A DNA stretch of 64,000 bases from Pinus tabuliformis (GCA_031772625.1 CM062814.1:820330757-820394756), one strand, 5' to 3'; positions 21,780 through 33,406 are shown, counted from the first letter of the stretch. The notes: generated by a model from the sequence alone, not told the origin. Program-made: numbers and translations.

Positions 21780-23750
21780 GCCATTGGAATCGACCCTAAA
21801 GGATTACTAAGGAAGACAACTTTTACCAGGAATATTTCGTGGGAAGTTAATTTTAGAATGCTAAAAAAACTTTGCCTTTTCATGTTTTAAGAGTCAAGAA
21901 AAGGATGAAAGATGACTCTAGTCTCCTTCGAAGTTTAATGAGCCTAAAAGGACAAGTGCTCAGATGATCCTTTTACTTTTAAAGAGTCGAAAAGGAACAA
22001 AAGTGATTGCCCTGGAACTCTAGGAAAAAGGTTTACCAGACAAATCGTAAAAATACATATATACCTTGGTAGTAAAATGAAAGAGAAAAGAACAAGCACT
22101 TCCCGTACGATAGCTAATATTCCCGAATGTTGTTTTCAGCGTGTTGCGATTCGTAAGGCGATAGACTCAACTTCCTATGGATAACAGGATTGTAACCTAG
22201 TGGGGTCTCCCATCATATACACGACGGTATAGGGAGCACAAGTCTGTACTAGCACTTGATGAATCACAAAAGGAGGAATCACCCAACCTTAGTGGAAACA
22301 ATAGCCACTAGGTTTAAAGACGCCGAAACACGTCTCTAGCCTAGACCTCTAGATATATGAGCATTAAGTTCCAATGTGTTTTTAGATTAATTCGATAAAT
22401 TTTAGCAGTTTATCTTGAATTAAATCTTAGTTTCAAGGCCCTATCGAATGTATCTTCAAAAGCTCCTAAAATGCAACTAAATGAGTAAAGAAACCATTTC
22501 TTTTCAATGAACAACTAACAAAAGAAATGTGAGAGGTTCATTTCAAGGCAATCAAAGAAACAAGTAAGCGAATTCAAGAATGGTACTTTTCGTTATTTCA
22601 CAAGCAAACCAATCAAGAAGAAAGAGAAATGCTTCTATCTTTCACTAACTTGCAAGCAATCTAATTAAGAAAATGAAAAATACATCCTTTTCTTTTCAAC
22701 GTCTAAATGTCAAGAATTTACTAATGCAAAAGATTGTTCTCATTTCCTAATGCAAAATGAATGCGATATTTTGTTTTTTCGAATAGATGACAAGCAACCA
22801 AATGAAAAACTCAAAACAATTCTAGCTTTAAGTCCTTTCCAAATGAAATCATTCAATAAGTAAAGAGAAACATTCCACTTAGAAACTAATCAAAGACTCA
22901 AAACAAAGAATATGTTTCTTTTTGCAAAAACTTGAAAGCTTTCTAATTGATCGAGAAGCAATGTGATCTATGCCAAAGTGATGGAAGGAAACCAAACAAA
23001 CAAGACTTGAAAGTTTTGATAACCAAATGTCACATACCAGTCAGGAAGATGAAAGAACAGTTAATAAGGAGAGGCCTCAAACAAAGCAAGTGATCGTTGC
23101 AATCATAGCTCAAAGGTCCAAACGAACAAGTAACCCAAGAAAAAGCTAATGCTTCAAGAAACCCTAAAGTGAACAGGTCACAGAGCTCAAAATGAGAAAT
23201 CTCAAGGGAATGAAACCAACAGTCAAATATTCTAGCAAACAATAATTTGACAGACAACAAATAGGCAGAAGACAAGCTCAAAAGGATAGGACACACTGGC
23301 CAATCAGCAAATAGAACTTCAAAATTAAAACCTACAGGAATCTTCGCGAGCGTCAAACTGAAAACATGCACCGACAATGAAACATCGCACCCCCCTAACT
23401 AGCTACTTTGTGATGTCGTCACAAGAGTACACCAGACAACAACACCGAGCCTATTTCAGATCCCTTCGTGACTGTGAGGTGATTTAATCGTGCCAAACAG
23501 TAGAAGGCGCAACTATTTAGTTGGCACAGATGCGACTATCTTCAGGCCTGTCATAAAATAAAAGGCGACGACGCCAAATCAAAGGAAAAATTTTAAAAAT
23601 CAGCTAAGAAAAGGCTAGATCTATCACTTATGATAAAGGGAAGACTACTAGGAGTAGTCAAACCACCCACAATGTGGAGAGTTCTACCCGGAAAATAAAG
23701 GAGACAATAAACAAGAAAAGCGAAATCAAATCAAGAGACAAAAGACAAAG
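21780..23750 (-). other. E6 5' leader with three hairpins
   Basis: About 2 kb between primer site and gag. Hairpins of the family lie at 21875-21904 (CCTTTTC/GAAAAGG), 21925-21951 (CCTT/AAGG) and 21969-21995 (CCTTTT/AAAAGG), in the same order and position as in E1. The stretch 22120-22390 matches E1 2740-3000. The rest is AT-rich. An open frame at 23030-23377 has no recognisable product. Confidence 0.6.
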
Positions 23751-23768
23751 GTCCCCAGTATGGTCGTT
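23751..23768 (-). other. E6 primer site, weak tRNA-Arg match
   Basis: On the minus strand the stretch reads ACGACCATACTGGGGACC. It keeps the GAC and CTGGGGA parts of the E1 tRNA-Arg site, with differences in between. It lies four bases inside the 5' LTR. Either a decayed Arg site or one for another tRNA. Confidence 0.45.
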
Positions 23769-23772
23769 AACT

Positions 23773-24851
23773 TGTGATGCAGGCAGGTTCCCTCTACAGA
23801 TAAAGGAAACCCCTCTAGCCCTAAAGTGGGTCTAGTCACAACAAAGACAATACCAAAGAAAATTTCCCTAGATAGTTGATGTCATGAAGGCCTACCTTCA
23901 AATCCTCGTTTAATGATGTTCTCATTGTGTTGCTCCAGAGCTTGTTCTTCTAATCACTTCTATACTTGAAAACAACATACAGAGAACATAATAGAATACG
24001 ACAAAAACGATCTACTTAAAGTGTCAAGGAACTTCAAGCTATCAATATGCAATTTGACATAAGAAATAGGAAATAAACCATTGATTTGTTTTAATATGAA
24101 CTGAAGTAAAACTTACAACCATGCCTTGACATTGTAGGTCTCCTTGAAGGGTCCTCTCAGCATGTCTCGCAAGCATTCACTTATGAAGTGTCTCCCAAGA
24201 GGATGAATAACTCTCTCTCCTACCCAAAAGGAAAAATTATGATGCTAGGACACTCATACAATCAAGCCAACTCCACTCAAAACCATCCCAGGCTAAGTTA
24301 CATAGGAGGCTACTCTCAAACTCTAAAAGCTACCAACTTCAAATTCCACTTGCCACTAATTCTTCACTACTATATTGAACTCAGCCATGAAGGAGATATT
24401 TATAAGAGGAGGAGCCTCCATAAGAGATGGGAGAAAGAGCTTATCCCTTTGGGAGGTTGAAAAAAGGGTGGAACAACCATCCCAAAGGAGGGAGCCGAGC
24501 TCATCTGATCCAACAACCAACCCCAGGACCGCTCATTGATAATTTGTTAAAACAAACTAGCAAAAAGTAGATCGTCATGAGTGAAACACAGACACTGAGT
24601 GACAACGTCGCTAGGCTTAGTTCAATCCTAGCCATCTTCGCGGGTGGTATAACTAATGACCCGCGACGACCCAAAAACATAGGTTAAAAAGGGTCTGCTC
24701 CAGGAGTAATGAACTGAGGTATTCTTCCTGAGATGACAAAGAAGACACTGACACATATTTTGCAACATGACACAAAGCAGATGTCAATAACACGGACCGA
24801 CAGTGTTCGGGATCAGGGAATGCGAGGTTGATGACAAAATACTATGTAACA
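23773..24851 (-). repeat. E6 5' LTR
   Basis: Its 1079 bases begin TGTGATGCAGG and end TATGTAACA; CCCAC follows. The match to 14387-15476 runs the full length with substitutions of several percent by eye. Confidence 0.85.
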
Positions 24852-24903
24852 CCCACCCCGAGTGCGGTCCCTCAAAGACAATATAGTCTGGGAGCAGCGG
24901 AGT

Positions 24904-25368
24904 TTATAGAGAGCTCTTGCTCTCATCTATGTCCTTCGACACTTTGGCTTTGCCCTTGCACAGAGGAACATATTCAGGTAATCGCGTAATGGGGTCCGCA
25001 CCCTGGGTTTCAACTTCCATTTCTTCGTCGTCCTCATCCACCAGGATTTCTTCAGATTCCTCCTTGTCAGCCTCCAGATTAATGGCCTTCCTCTTTTCCT
25101 GCAAGGTGAGCTTGGTCCTCTGTGGATTTCTGGGCGAGACACACACTGGGATCATGGCCTGCTTATCCTTCTTAGGTCGTGGTGTTTTGGGTGATTTAAG
25201 GACCTCAACTATTATTCTGGTGCTCTCTGGGGCTTTCACTACCGTAATTTCCTGTGCAGCTTCCTCGACTATCACTACTCCTGTGTCCATGGCTTCTGCA
25301 GGTGCTGACATAGCGCTATTCCACAATTTTTTCATTGTCTTTTGTAGTTTCTCAAACAACGAATTCAC
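24904..25368 (-). pseudogene. E5 accessory segment, acidic and Lys-rich
   Basis: A 154-residue open segment beginning MNSLFEKLQKTMKKLW, with a Pro/Lys stretch in the middle (KSPKTPRPKKDKQ) and an acidic tract EEILVDEDDEEMEVE near residue 110. I know no family for it. It lies between the E5 integrase end and the remaining accessory region, from which E6 now separates it. The charge pattern suggests a flexible nucleic-acid- or chromatin-binding region, but that is a guess. Confidence 0.5.
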
Positions 25369-25790
25369 TTTCAGAGTCTCGAATAAGTCTCAGTTCATGT
25401 ATAATTGAGTGCACAACAACTTAGTTCTCAAAATGCCAAGTGTTTTTCAGTGGAAAACCACTTGTAATTTATAGGGCCTTTTGAATTTGAATTCGACCGT
25501 TCACCCCACATTCGGTCCATTAATGCTAGATTGGCGGTATATTTTCAAGAATCTAACCCATAAAGTTCGCCTTAAATTCCTACCGCCAGCTCCATTTGGC
25601 CTCAACCCAACCATCAAATTGTGAATAGTGACTTTAACAGTCACTTTTCGGCAGACCTGCGCACCGACGCAGTTGTCCTTGCGATGTCGCAGACCCTGTG
25701 ACACTTCACTGCTTCGCGTAGTCCTGACATCGTACAGCTCCTGGGCAGTGCAATTTATAGTCTCGCACCTCCTTTCAGTTGCCTGGAGTG
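25369..25790 (-). other. E5 stretch between integrase and accessory segment
   Basis: About 0.4 kb without a domain I recognise; a basic open frame (25501-25704) is present but has no clear counterpart. It may be a spacer or hold the start of a separate accessory transcript. Confidence 0.35.
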
Positions 25791-26970
25791 CTAAGACTAT
25801 GCAACTTCCATATATTCACATCGTCAGATCGTCGGTGTATAGCTTCAAGCAACTGCCATTCACCTTTCCTGGGAAAGGTTCTCCATTTAACTTAACTAGC
25901 TATACCATGCCTTCATCAGTAATCTCCTTAAGAACATATGGCCCTAACCAGTGCATCCTAAGTTTCCTTGGAAATTTATCAATTTTACTATCATACGACA
26001 ACACTAAGTCATTCAACTTAAATGTGTGCAACTTAATGTGTCAGTCGTGCCATGCCTTTTCACGCTGCTTTTGGACCTACTGGTGAAATCCAACCAAAAA
26101 TCGTTCTTCTTCAAGCTCATCCAGCTGTGTGAGCCTTTTTTCCAGGGCTCCGTGATCTATCATACCTGTGAGCGTTGTTATGCATAGACTAGGCACGATG
26201 TATTCCATAGGCATTACGGCTTCCACTCAATAGACAAGCCTAAAAGGTGTCTGTCCCATCAGCTTCTTGCATGTCGTCTGATAAGCCCATAACATTGCAG
26301 GTATGCGTAGGTCCCAATCACTTCATTGAGCATTTAATACCTTGGTCAGCGCGTTTTCAAGCACTTTGTTGAATGCTTCCATTGTTCTATTAGCCTGTGG
26401 GTGACAAGGTGTGCTCTTTTGGTGATACACCTTAAATTCCTCGATTAGTGCGTTGATCGTCTCATTTAGGAAGTGCATACCTCGATCACTCATCAAAATA
26501 TTTGGATAGCCAAATCGCATCAGTACATGTTCAAGTAGAAACTTCGCGGCCGTCGCGCCTGTGCAATCCTTCACCGGCTGCGCTTCTACCCAACGAGTCA
26601 AGTACTCCGTCGCAGTGATAATGTTCCTCGCACCTGTCTTTCCTTGGGGCTAAATAGGTCCTACAAAATCTATTGCCCACTTTTCAAACAGTTGCAACAT
26701 TACTTGTGGATTCAAAGGCATTTCATCCCTCCACGATGGCATGCCTGTCCGCTGACATACATCACATGCCTTACAATATGCTTTTGAATCCTAATGAAGG
26801 GTTGGCCACCACAACCCAGTGCATAAAATCTTCTGCGCAGTTGCTCTTCCTGCATAATGTCCTCCCGCGGCACGCCCATGAGCGTCCGTGAGGATGCTGC
26901 TTCATTCAAATTCAGGGACATACCTTCGCAGCATTTCATCATTCCCCATCTTGTATAGATGCCCAACAAT
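25791..26970 (-). pseudogene. E5 integrase segments
   Basis: In sense order: the zinc-binding end (26712-26969, with YALGCGG and later CHRGG-type residues), the catalytic core (26323-26601, with MTRWVEAQPVKDCTGATAAKF, the second acidic motif SDRG and YHQKSTPCHPQANR), then a C-terminal stretch (about 25830-26300) ending in the Gypsy-type WLGPYV region. In the family it joins element DNA to the host chromosome. Broken in several places. Confidence 0.75.
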
Positions 26971-27169
26971 GACAGACAAGTCTACCACAAGAACCACTAA
27001 TGCCTTCTTTTGCTGGAAAGAGTATCCTTCCGGCATAGTTCCAGTTGTTAGAAAGTGTATTATATCTTCAAAATTTCCATCCGCAACGCGCACAACAAAG
27101 ATCCGCGTGTTAGGTAATCCTTCCTCCAAACTAGTGGGTTCCTCCCTTGTCTCAATGCGCGATAGGTGG

Positions 27170-27649
27170 TCAGGTACTATGCTCAGTCATCCAGGCTTCA
27201 AAACAACTTCGAAATCGTACTCCTGGAACAATAAGAGCCATTTGCAAATTCCCCCCCCCCAACATAGGCTTATTGACCAGGTACTTTAGCGCGAAGTACA
27301 CGTGCATCTGCGCAGGTTGGGGTTTTTCTCCATAGACCTGCACCCATTGGGCCAAATGCACATGTGGATCATCTTGCCCATCATACTTGTCTGTCAGTCG
27401 CATCTTAGGCTTCCCAAATTGTGCTCGCATCATTCTCCTACATTTGTGCCAATCATCAAAGCTTCCTTTGTGCGTACCCCACCATCTTGCGGGCATCGTG
27501 CACAGTACCCAGTCCAAGGCCTGGAAGCATTGCTTTTCCGACACCTCCCTTTCAAATGCATCCAAGAAGGTATCTACCTCATTTAGACCATCATAAGTAG
27601 GCAGATTCCTTTCTTCTGACGACACACAACACAACGACTGGGTCATCAT
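27170..27649 (-). pseudogene. E5 Gag-like and RNase H-like segment
   Basis: The first part of this 159-residue segment has a retrotransposon Gag look: LPTYDGLNEVDTFLDAFE, then WWGTHKGSFDDWHKCRRMMRAQFG. The later part (YFALKYLVNKPMLGG) looks like the end of a Gypsy RNase H/connection region. It sits between protease and integrase. The 27129-26902 segment that follows (LEEGLPNTRIFVVRVADG-like) fits the RNase H to integrase linker. Confidence 0.55.
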
Positions 27650-27666
27650 ATTTCAATTCAACGTAG

Positions 27667-28000
27667 TTACTTCGTGTAACCGATTATACCAGGTTCGATT
27701 TCTTCATCGGAATCAGAAGTGCAGGAACTCTCATGGTCCCATGCAATCTGCCCATCCGCGATGGGATTCACATGGTCTTGGTCTCGCGTTGTTATCTTAT
27801 AGATGCAATGCAAATCATCATCACTCTCATAGTCGCGGACTGGTTTCATATAGTGTGATCCTTCAGTATGATCCAGGGGTATTATTACGCGCAGTGATTT
27901 CTTCTCAAATATCATCTTTCGCTTCTTTAGATTAATTACCCCATTCATATCAGTAGCCCAGTCAATTCCCAGGAGCGCAGGTTAGGGATTGCTGTCATCA
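27667..28000 (-). pseudogene. E5 retropepsin segment
   Basis: The readable end includes WATDMNGVINLKKRKMIFEK after an LLGID-like stretch, a form seen at the C-terminal end of Gypsy retropepsins. It continues upstream in poorly preserved sequence to about 28290. In the family it processes Gag-Pol. Confidence 0.5.
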
Positions 28001-28296
28001 ACAATCTCTATTACTTTAAAATCTACCAGCGCGCTCTCTCCTTCAATATCCACTGTTACTCCCTGCAATCGCCCATGGGTATGATTTTCAATTGATTCAC
28101 CATCCTCAGTTGAATCAGGGACCATTGCAATGCAAGTATGCCCATTCACTCCCATGTCTGTTTCGGTAAAACATTCACATCTAATCCAAAATCTAGAATG
28201 ACTTGATCCACCTCGTATTCTCCAATCTACACGATAAGTCTCATTTCATGCCCCATCCTTGTCTTATGATTTTCGATCTTGTGGACTACATGCAGT

Positions 28297-29588
28297 TCAC
28301 CTGGCGTGGTATCTACACATCTGTTGATGAGTTCCTGTAATCACAGCCTTACTGTCACGCAGTAGCTTCATACAGGTTTCTAGGAATGTTGTGAGCATAG
28401 AGGGGTCCATCTCTGGCTCAGGTTTATCTTTGATTCCTGAAGTGGAGGCCTCAATGAAGCTCTTCTTAGCTTCCATGAAGGCTTCCCGATTGCACTCCAA
28501 ATAAAACATAGCCTCTTTCACTGGGGCCTTGTGAACCCAGGTACTGTCTTTTAGTTGTTTCCTCTTGTCACCTCCTGTCACGATTCCACTTCGAAGCACT
28601 ATATTTATGTTCGGATCTTCCTCGCGCATTTCAGACCTCATCATCTACAAGTTCTAAGTCGAGGGAGGTGGTAGCGCTGCTTTGTCACGTATCCTAGCTA
28701 TCAACATAGGACAATCTTCAGTTTCATGATCAAACATCGTGCAATACTTGCACGATGGGTGCGTTGGATTAGTGAAATCACATGCATAGTGTCCTGGCCC
28801 TCTGCAATTGTAGCAAATCAACTGTCCACGACCTCTACCAGGTCCTCCTCTGCCTCGGCCTCGTTTGTGCCCTTGAAATCCTATCCGCGCCATCCCTGCA
28901 TTCTGGTCAAGGGGCCGCGTTTCGGCATGAACCCTGTAGGCGGGAGTTCTATCCATCATCAATTCATAGCTCTTGCAAGTACGCTCATCATGTCCGACCA
29001 ATCTGCAAAAGTTGCAGAACAACTGTTGTGGAATTTGTGTATACTTTTGTAACAAGTGGTAGTTATTTGTAGCATGATTTCTGGCTTTTTGACAGATAAC
29101 ACATCACAAAGCAGGCACCGTGTTCGGTCCTACTTGAGCTTCCGGCCTTAAAGTTGAAGCCAGTGGTGGTGTGGGTGGAGGTGGAATTCGCAGAAATCAT
29201 TGTCTTATCAACTTAATAACACTTCGTGGAGATACCTTCATGATCCCTTCTTCATCCCCTCGCGGAGGTGAAATCAAGGGGCTCTGCTCTAGACCCTTAT
29301 TTCCTTCATTTCTGTAAATTCTTCCTCTTCGCATAGACCTGAATATCAAGGTAGCTGCATCACCCGCTTTTCAGAAAACAACATTTTAATCCGAGTATTC
29401 AAAGATTTTACGTACTTACCTCGCGGTCCTTTGAAAAAGTGTTGCTCTACCTCGCTATAGCTGATTGAGGTGTCAACCACAAACTCAATAACAAATCCTC
29501 CTATAATGTGATCGAGCCAATGATCGACGGCGCATGCGATCTTATCCTCTGGTGCTTCCAACCTTTGTACTAGCTCTGGGGTCCACAC
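28297..29588 (-). pseudogene. E5 Gag nucleocapsid and neighbouring segments
   Basis: 28654-29055 has three C-rich motifs: CNFCRLVGHDERTC, CYNCRGPGHYAC and CKYCTMFDHETEDC, all C-x2-C-x4-H-x4-C, plus an RGRGRGGPGRGRG box; this is a nucleocapsid-type RNA binder. 28297-28644 is a Glu/Lys-rich segment before protease. 29346-29588 is upstream, with HWLDHIIGGFVIEFVVD, of unknown fold. Confidence 0.75.
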
Positions 29589-29840
29589 GATAGGACCGTC
29601 AAGCTGCCACCTTCCTTGGCTATCTGCTAGCTTCGCGATCCACTAGGAAAGGATGCGAAAAAGATTTCATGGATTTCTATATACAAGTACCTGTCTAGCT
29701 ACTATTCTTTTGATAGTCGTGGGTTTCTGTTTTCTTGTGCCGCAAACTCATGAATCCTTCTGTCCAACTAGCCTTTGATTTCTTTCTTAGTTGGATTCCA
29801 GTTATACGGCATCACACATCTCTATGCAGATTCTGGTCTT

Positions 29841-29853
29841 GGCAATGGAACCA
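29841..29853 (-). other. E5 possible primer site
   Basis: On the minus strand TGGTTCCATTGCC lies about ten bases inside the 5' LTR. It is similar in shape to the TGGCGCC-GTTGCC site of many plant Gypsy elements, but with differences, so the tRNA is uncertain. Confidence 0.35.
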
Positions 29854-29863
29854 TTTTTTGGCT

Positions 29864-30809
29864 TGAGGGGGCCTAACCTAGGTTCAACGTTAGTTAGCCA
29901 GACAAATCCCTACACTACTAGCCCTTTCGGCATCAGCTCGCAGAGTGCGAACTGAAGTCTCACCTGAAGCAGTATGGGGGGATGATGGAACCAAGTTTCA
30001 GCACCCTTGAGATGGTCATGATTTTGGTTTATTCCAATTATACCTGCCTTCGCACAGGCTGCTTATCCCTCTTCTCTACCCTTCAGTACCTTTGCGAACT
30101 ATTATAATTGGCTTCTGTGCAACCCTAACCAGGGGATGAAGTCCTTTCACGCTGCTAGGGCAGCCAACTGCGATATCTCCCAAACTGGGCTAAGTATCCT
30201 ACTTATCTTATTAACAAATCTTAGTTAGCTTCGCGTAAATAGATGTACTCACTTGCGTGCAATTAACCATCACATTTACATATATTCGCGCATCATATAA
30301 GCATTAGAAGTGAAATTCATACCCAATATAACAGATGCATAAATAGAAAATAAAGACACAAAAATTATAGAATACTTCTCTTTATTGATAATTCCAGATG
30401 ATTACAGACTCGACTCGCCCTACGCACTCAGCTGCAGGGGTCCATGCACTCAGCTGCAGACTTCTAGGCCTCTGTGCACTCAACTGCAGAGCCTCTACCT
30501 ACGCTACGACCCAAAACTTAGACTTCTACTTCAGAGCTATCTCTCATACATCATATCTTCATTTGTAATCAGTTATCCCTAACTACTTAGAGCTTAGCTC
30601 TATTTATACAATCACATGGTTCGCGGACCATGGGTAGATCTTCTACAGCCGATATTAGATTTTCAAAATAAGGGCGGACAATCCGACTCTTTAACAACTA
30701 CGTGCTCCATGACCACAAGATGCGGAGTCTTTACATTTGTATTACAAAATTTGACCAAAATATGGGCTTTAAGCCCCAAAACTACCCTTAGGGGATCTCG
30801 TGCCCAAAA
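29864..30809 (-). repeat. E5 5' LTR
   Basis: About 946 bases, begins TGAGGGGGCCTAACCT and ends near GCCCAAAA. Includes the same triple GCACTCAGCTGCAG-like unit (30422-30492) as the left LTR. Right flank is LINE E3. Confidence 0.8.
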
Positions 30810-30820
30810 ATCCATGTTGC

Positions 30821-33020
30821 ATAATTTTGAGATTCATCTTCATTTGTTGGAAAACTCCAATGAAAAACTATCACCTTTTATCTAGTGAATTTCTAAGGTG
30901 GAACATTTGATCATTAGCTGGAGCTTGGATTTGCAATCCTGATGAGATCTTGTTGGTTAAAATCATAAGTGTTGTTATAAAAGTCTTCTTCATAAACCAT
31001 CATTGGCAAAATCATGCATATAGTCTTCAATATATTAAAAATAAAATAAGATGGACATTACTTAACCACAAGGGCATGAATAAGTATAACATAGAATTAT
31101 ATGAGAAATTATGATAAATGGCATGATAAAAGAACAATAGAAATGGATGAAATAGATGTCAAAAAATGATAATAATAATGACAAACTAGTGGCCAAACAA
31201 TAATATTTATAGATCTCATTGTCCTAATGTCTTCAATCAACAACATAATTTTTCCTCTAATATTGATTTTCTCAAACTTCGAGTTACTAAATGTAACAAA
31301 AGGGAGATAATGAGTGATAATGGGTATCCTTGCCTAAGTACCCTTGAACACTAAGATAATTCAATTAGGAATCCATTAATAAGAAAAAAAGGGAACCGAA
31401 GAAGAGAAACCCATTATCCAATTCACAATTTGATCCTAGCACATGCCAATTGAAAATAATAAAAATCTTAAATACATTGAATTTGTCTTCTTGTAAGCTT
31501 CTTCTATGGCAAATTTTATCACCACTACTAGAAGTTTCTTATTTTTTAGTGTGTGTGCCTTCTTTCCCTATCCGTACTACAACATTTATTTACCTATTGA
31601 TTAATTAACCAAACTACACTTTTGAGATGAAGCCTAATAAAATAAGTTCCAATCTATTGGCTATAACCTTTTAAATAAATTTGTACATTAGATTTCGTAA
31701 TGATATAGGCCAATAATATCCAAAGGCCATTGTCTCATTCTTTTTAAAGGATTAAGGCTATAAAAATGGAATTTAGAGCCCTGAAATATTTCCATAAGTC
31801 GTGGATTCTTCTACTACACACAACAATACTTCCTCAATCATCTTGCAAAACCCAAATAAAATTTCATTGTCCAATTGTACAGCCTTGGACTATTTGCCTT
31901 CTTAAATGAATTCAACATTACTTTTGACTCTTCTTTTGAAAAAAATTCTTCTAATTCATCATTCATTTGATAATTGATAAATGAAGTTAACAACCTTATT
32001 ACCTTCAAGATGTCTCTTATATTATCCCTCTTAGGATATTAAAGCAATGCTTTGAAATGACTTTTGCTTCAACTATTTTTGGGAAATAACTACCCGTGTA
32101 GCAACTTATAGCTTAATTCCCCATATAGTATTACCATCTTTTTGTTTTGCATAATTTGGGAGAAACATAGTCATTTTTTTTGGAAATATTAGTATTATTA
32201 GTCCCTTCAATCACCTATATGGCTTTTGTCTTAATTCTCCATTTTATCTTCTCCTTTCCCAAGAGATATTTCTTTTTGTCTTCAGTAAATCTTAGCCTTC
32301 AAAACTTTTCATCTGCAAAAGCACCTTCAACATTATTTTCAAATGACCTTGCAATTTTATCCCAAGTTTCCTTCAACACTTTTTAACATCTTTATATTTT
32401 ATCCTAGCCCATTCCACTATTAATTTTTTTACTTTTCAAGTTTGTAAACTGTAGCATTTGAGAATATTCTAAACTACTATAAAACTTTTTCCAATTTTGC
32501 AATACTAGATTTTTAAATTCTTCATCAACAAGCTAGGCAAGATTAAATTTATAAGGTCTCTTCTATAAATTTTCATTATTAAAACCTCTCAAAAATTTTC
32601 TTTTGCCACGAAAAGTAACCTATCTAGATTTTTGGAAATTTCACTTTTCCTCTTCTATAATTTATCTAGGTAGGAACCACCTAATTTGGTTCAACATCTA
32701 TTCATTTCAAATTTTCAAAAATATGATTGAAGCAATCTATTAAGGGATTTGGCTTAGCTCCTTAACTTCCATATTCAACTTAAGATCCCCTTTATTATTA
32801 CATTTTCAAATTCTAGGGAATCTTGGCATATTAACATTAATGGCTTCCCATCCCCATATTTCCCATACATTTTTATTATCTTAAAATCCTTTCCTAGCCC
32901 CTTATACTAGAATTCCACTTGAATTCCTTTATTCAGGAGAGAAGTAGAAAATGAGTAACTATTGGAATTCTAGTCTATTATGAGACCACTAGAGATAGCC
33001 TCTGCATCTAGAGAATAGCC
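30821..33020 (-). pseudogene. E3: L1-like LINE, reverse transcriptase part
   Basis: The minus strand reads, around 31650-31760, PISLRNLMYK followed after a stop by KVIANRLELIL, the plant L1 PISLCN-x-x-YK-x-x-SKV-x-ANRL motif. Near 31310-31350 it reads LRQGYPLSL, the R-QGDPLSP motif. Further 5' (32200-32350), KTKRNISWEREKIKWRIKTKAI resembles the linker before the polymerase. Upstream parts (32500-33000) have an endonuclease-end feel but are weak. Many stops and frame changes: a dead, old copy. It is bordered by MITE E8 on its 5' side and cut by E5 on its 3' side. Confidence 0.75.
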
Positions 33021-33043
33021 ATTAGATAAATTCTGAGGTCTAA

Positions 33044-33377
33044 TGTTATGAAACTAGCTCACAAAAAGATAGAAAAGAAAGATCAACACCTTATAATTCA
33101 GCCTCTTTGAGGGGGAAACCTCCTTTACATTACACAAATGAACAATTCTTGGATGATACAAATGACAAAACCTCCTTTCTATATATAGGAGTCTAAGGGG
33201 TCACAATATAATCAAAGTCGACATAACAATAATAATATAAGGGCACAACAATAACAATAGTGGGCTTCTATGGGGCACAATAATAACAATATGGGGACAA
33301 TAGGGGCACAACAATAACAATAAGTGCTACAATGACAATAGTAATGGGGGAATCACTAGTATTATAGGGACCTAACA
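33044..33377 (-). repeat. E9 3' LTR
   Basis: Begins TGTTATGAAACTAGC and ends GGACCTAACA. The middle holds a run of CACAACAATAACAATA-type units. Same length as the partner at 38560. Confidence 0.9.
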
Positions 33378-33406
33378 TGCCCCTCTCCTTCAAAAAAGTG
33401 TTGTCC

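Larger units (their letters stand above)
14387..24851 (-). mobile_element. E6: Gypsy-like gag-protease LTR element
   Basis: A complete insertion by structure: LTR pair 14387-15476 and 23773-24851, flanked by CCCAC at 14382-14386 and 24852-24856. The primer-site region (about 23751-23768) resembles the tRNA-Arg site of E1 in weakened form. Sense order: long leader, two zinc knuckles, retropepsin, and a tail with tandem repeats and hairpins. No reverse transcriptase or integrase is recognised in about 6 kb of own interior, so it was probably mobilised in trans. E7 lies inside it. The LTRs differ at several percent of positions by eye; the coding part is broken in several places. Confidence 0.85.
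10864..30809 (-). mobile_element. E5: Gypsy LTR element with accessory region
   Basis: Broken Gypsy element of roughly 9.5 kb once E6 is discounted. The LTR pair (10864-11790 and 29864-30809) opens TGAGGGGGCC. In sense order it shows a Gag zinc-knuckle segment, retropepsin, a second Gag-like stretch running into RNase H-like sequence, integrase, and then over 3 kb of accessory coding remnants before the 3' LTR. I recognise no reverse transcriptase core. Both flanks carry CCATGTTGC (10853-10861, 30812-30820); the target duplication probably lies within it. It split LINE E3. Breaks are numerous. Confidence 0.85.

Noticed and set aside
23030-23377. 115-residue minus-strand open frame in the E6 leader
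   Set aside because: No start context, domain or counterpart in E1; probably chance.
24917-25408. 163-residue open frame on the plus strand
   Set aside because: Antisense shadow of the acidic E5 segment at 24904-25368.
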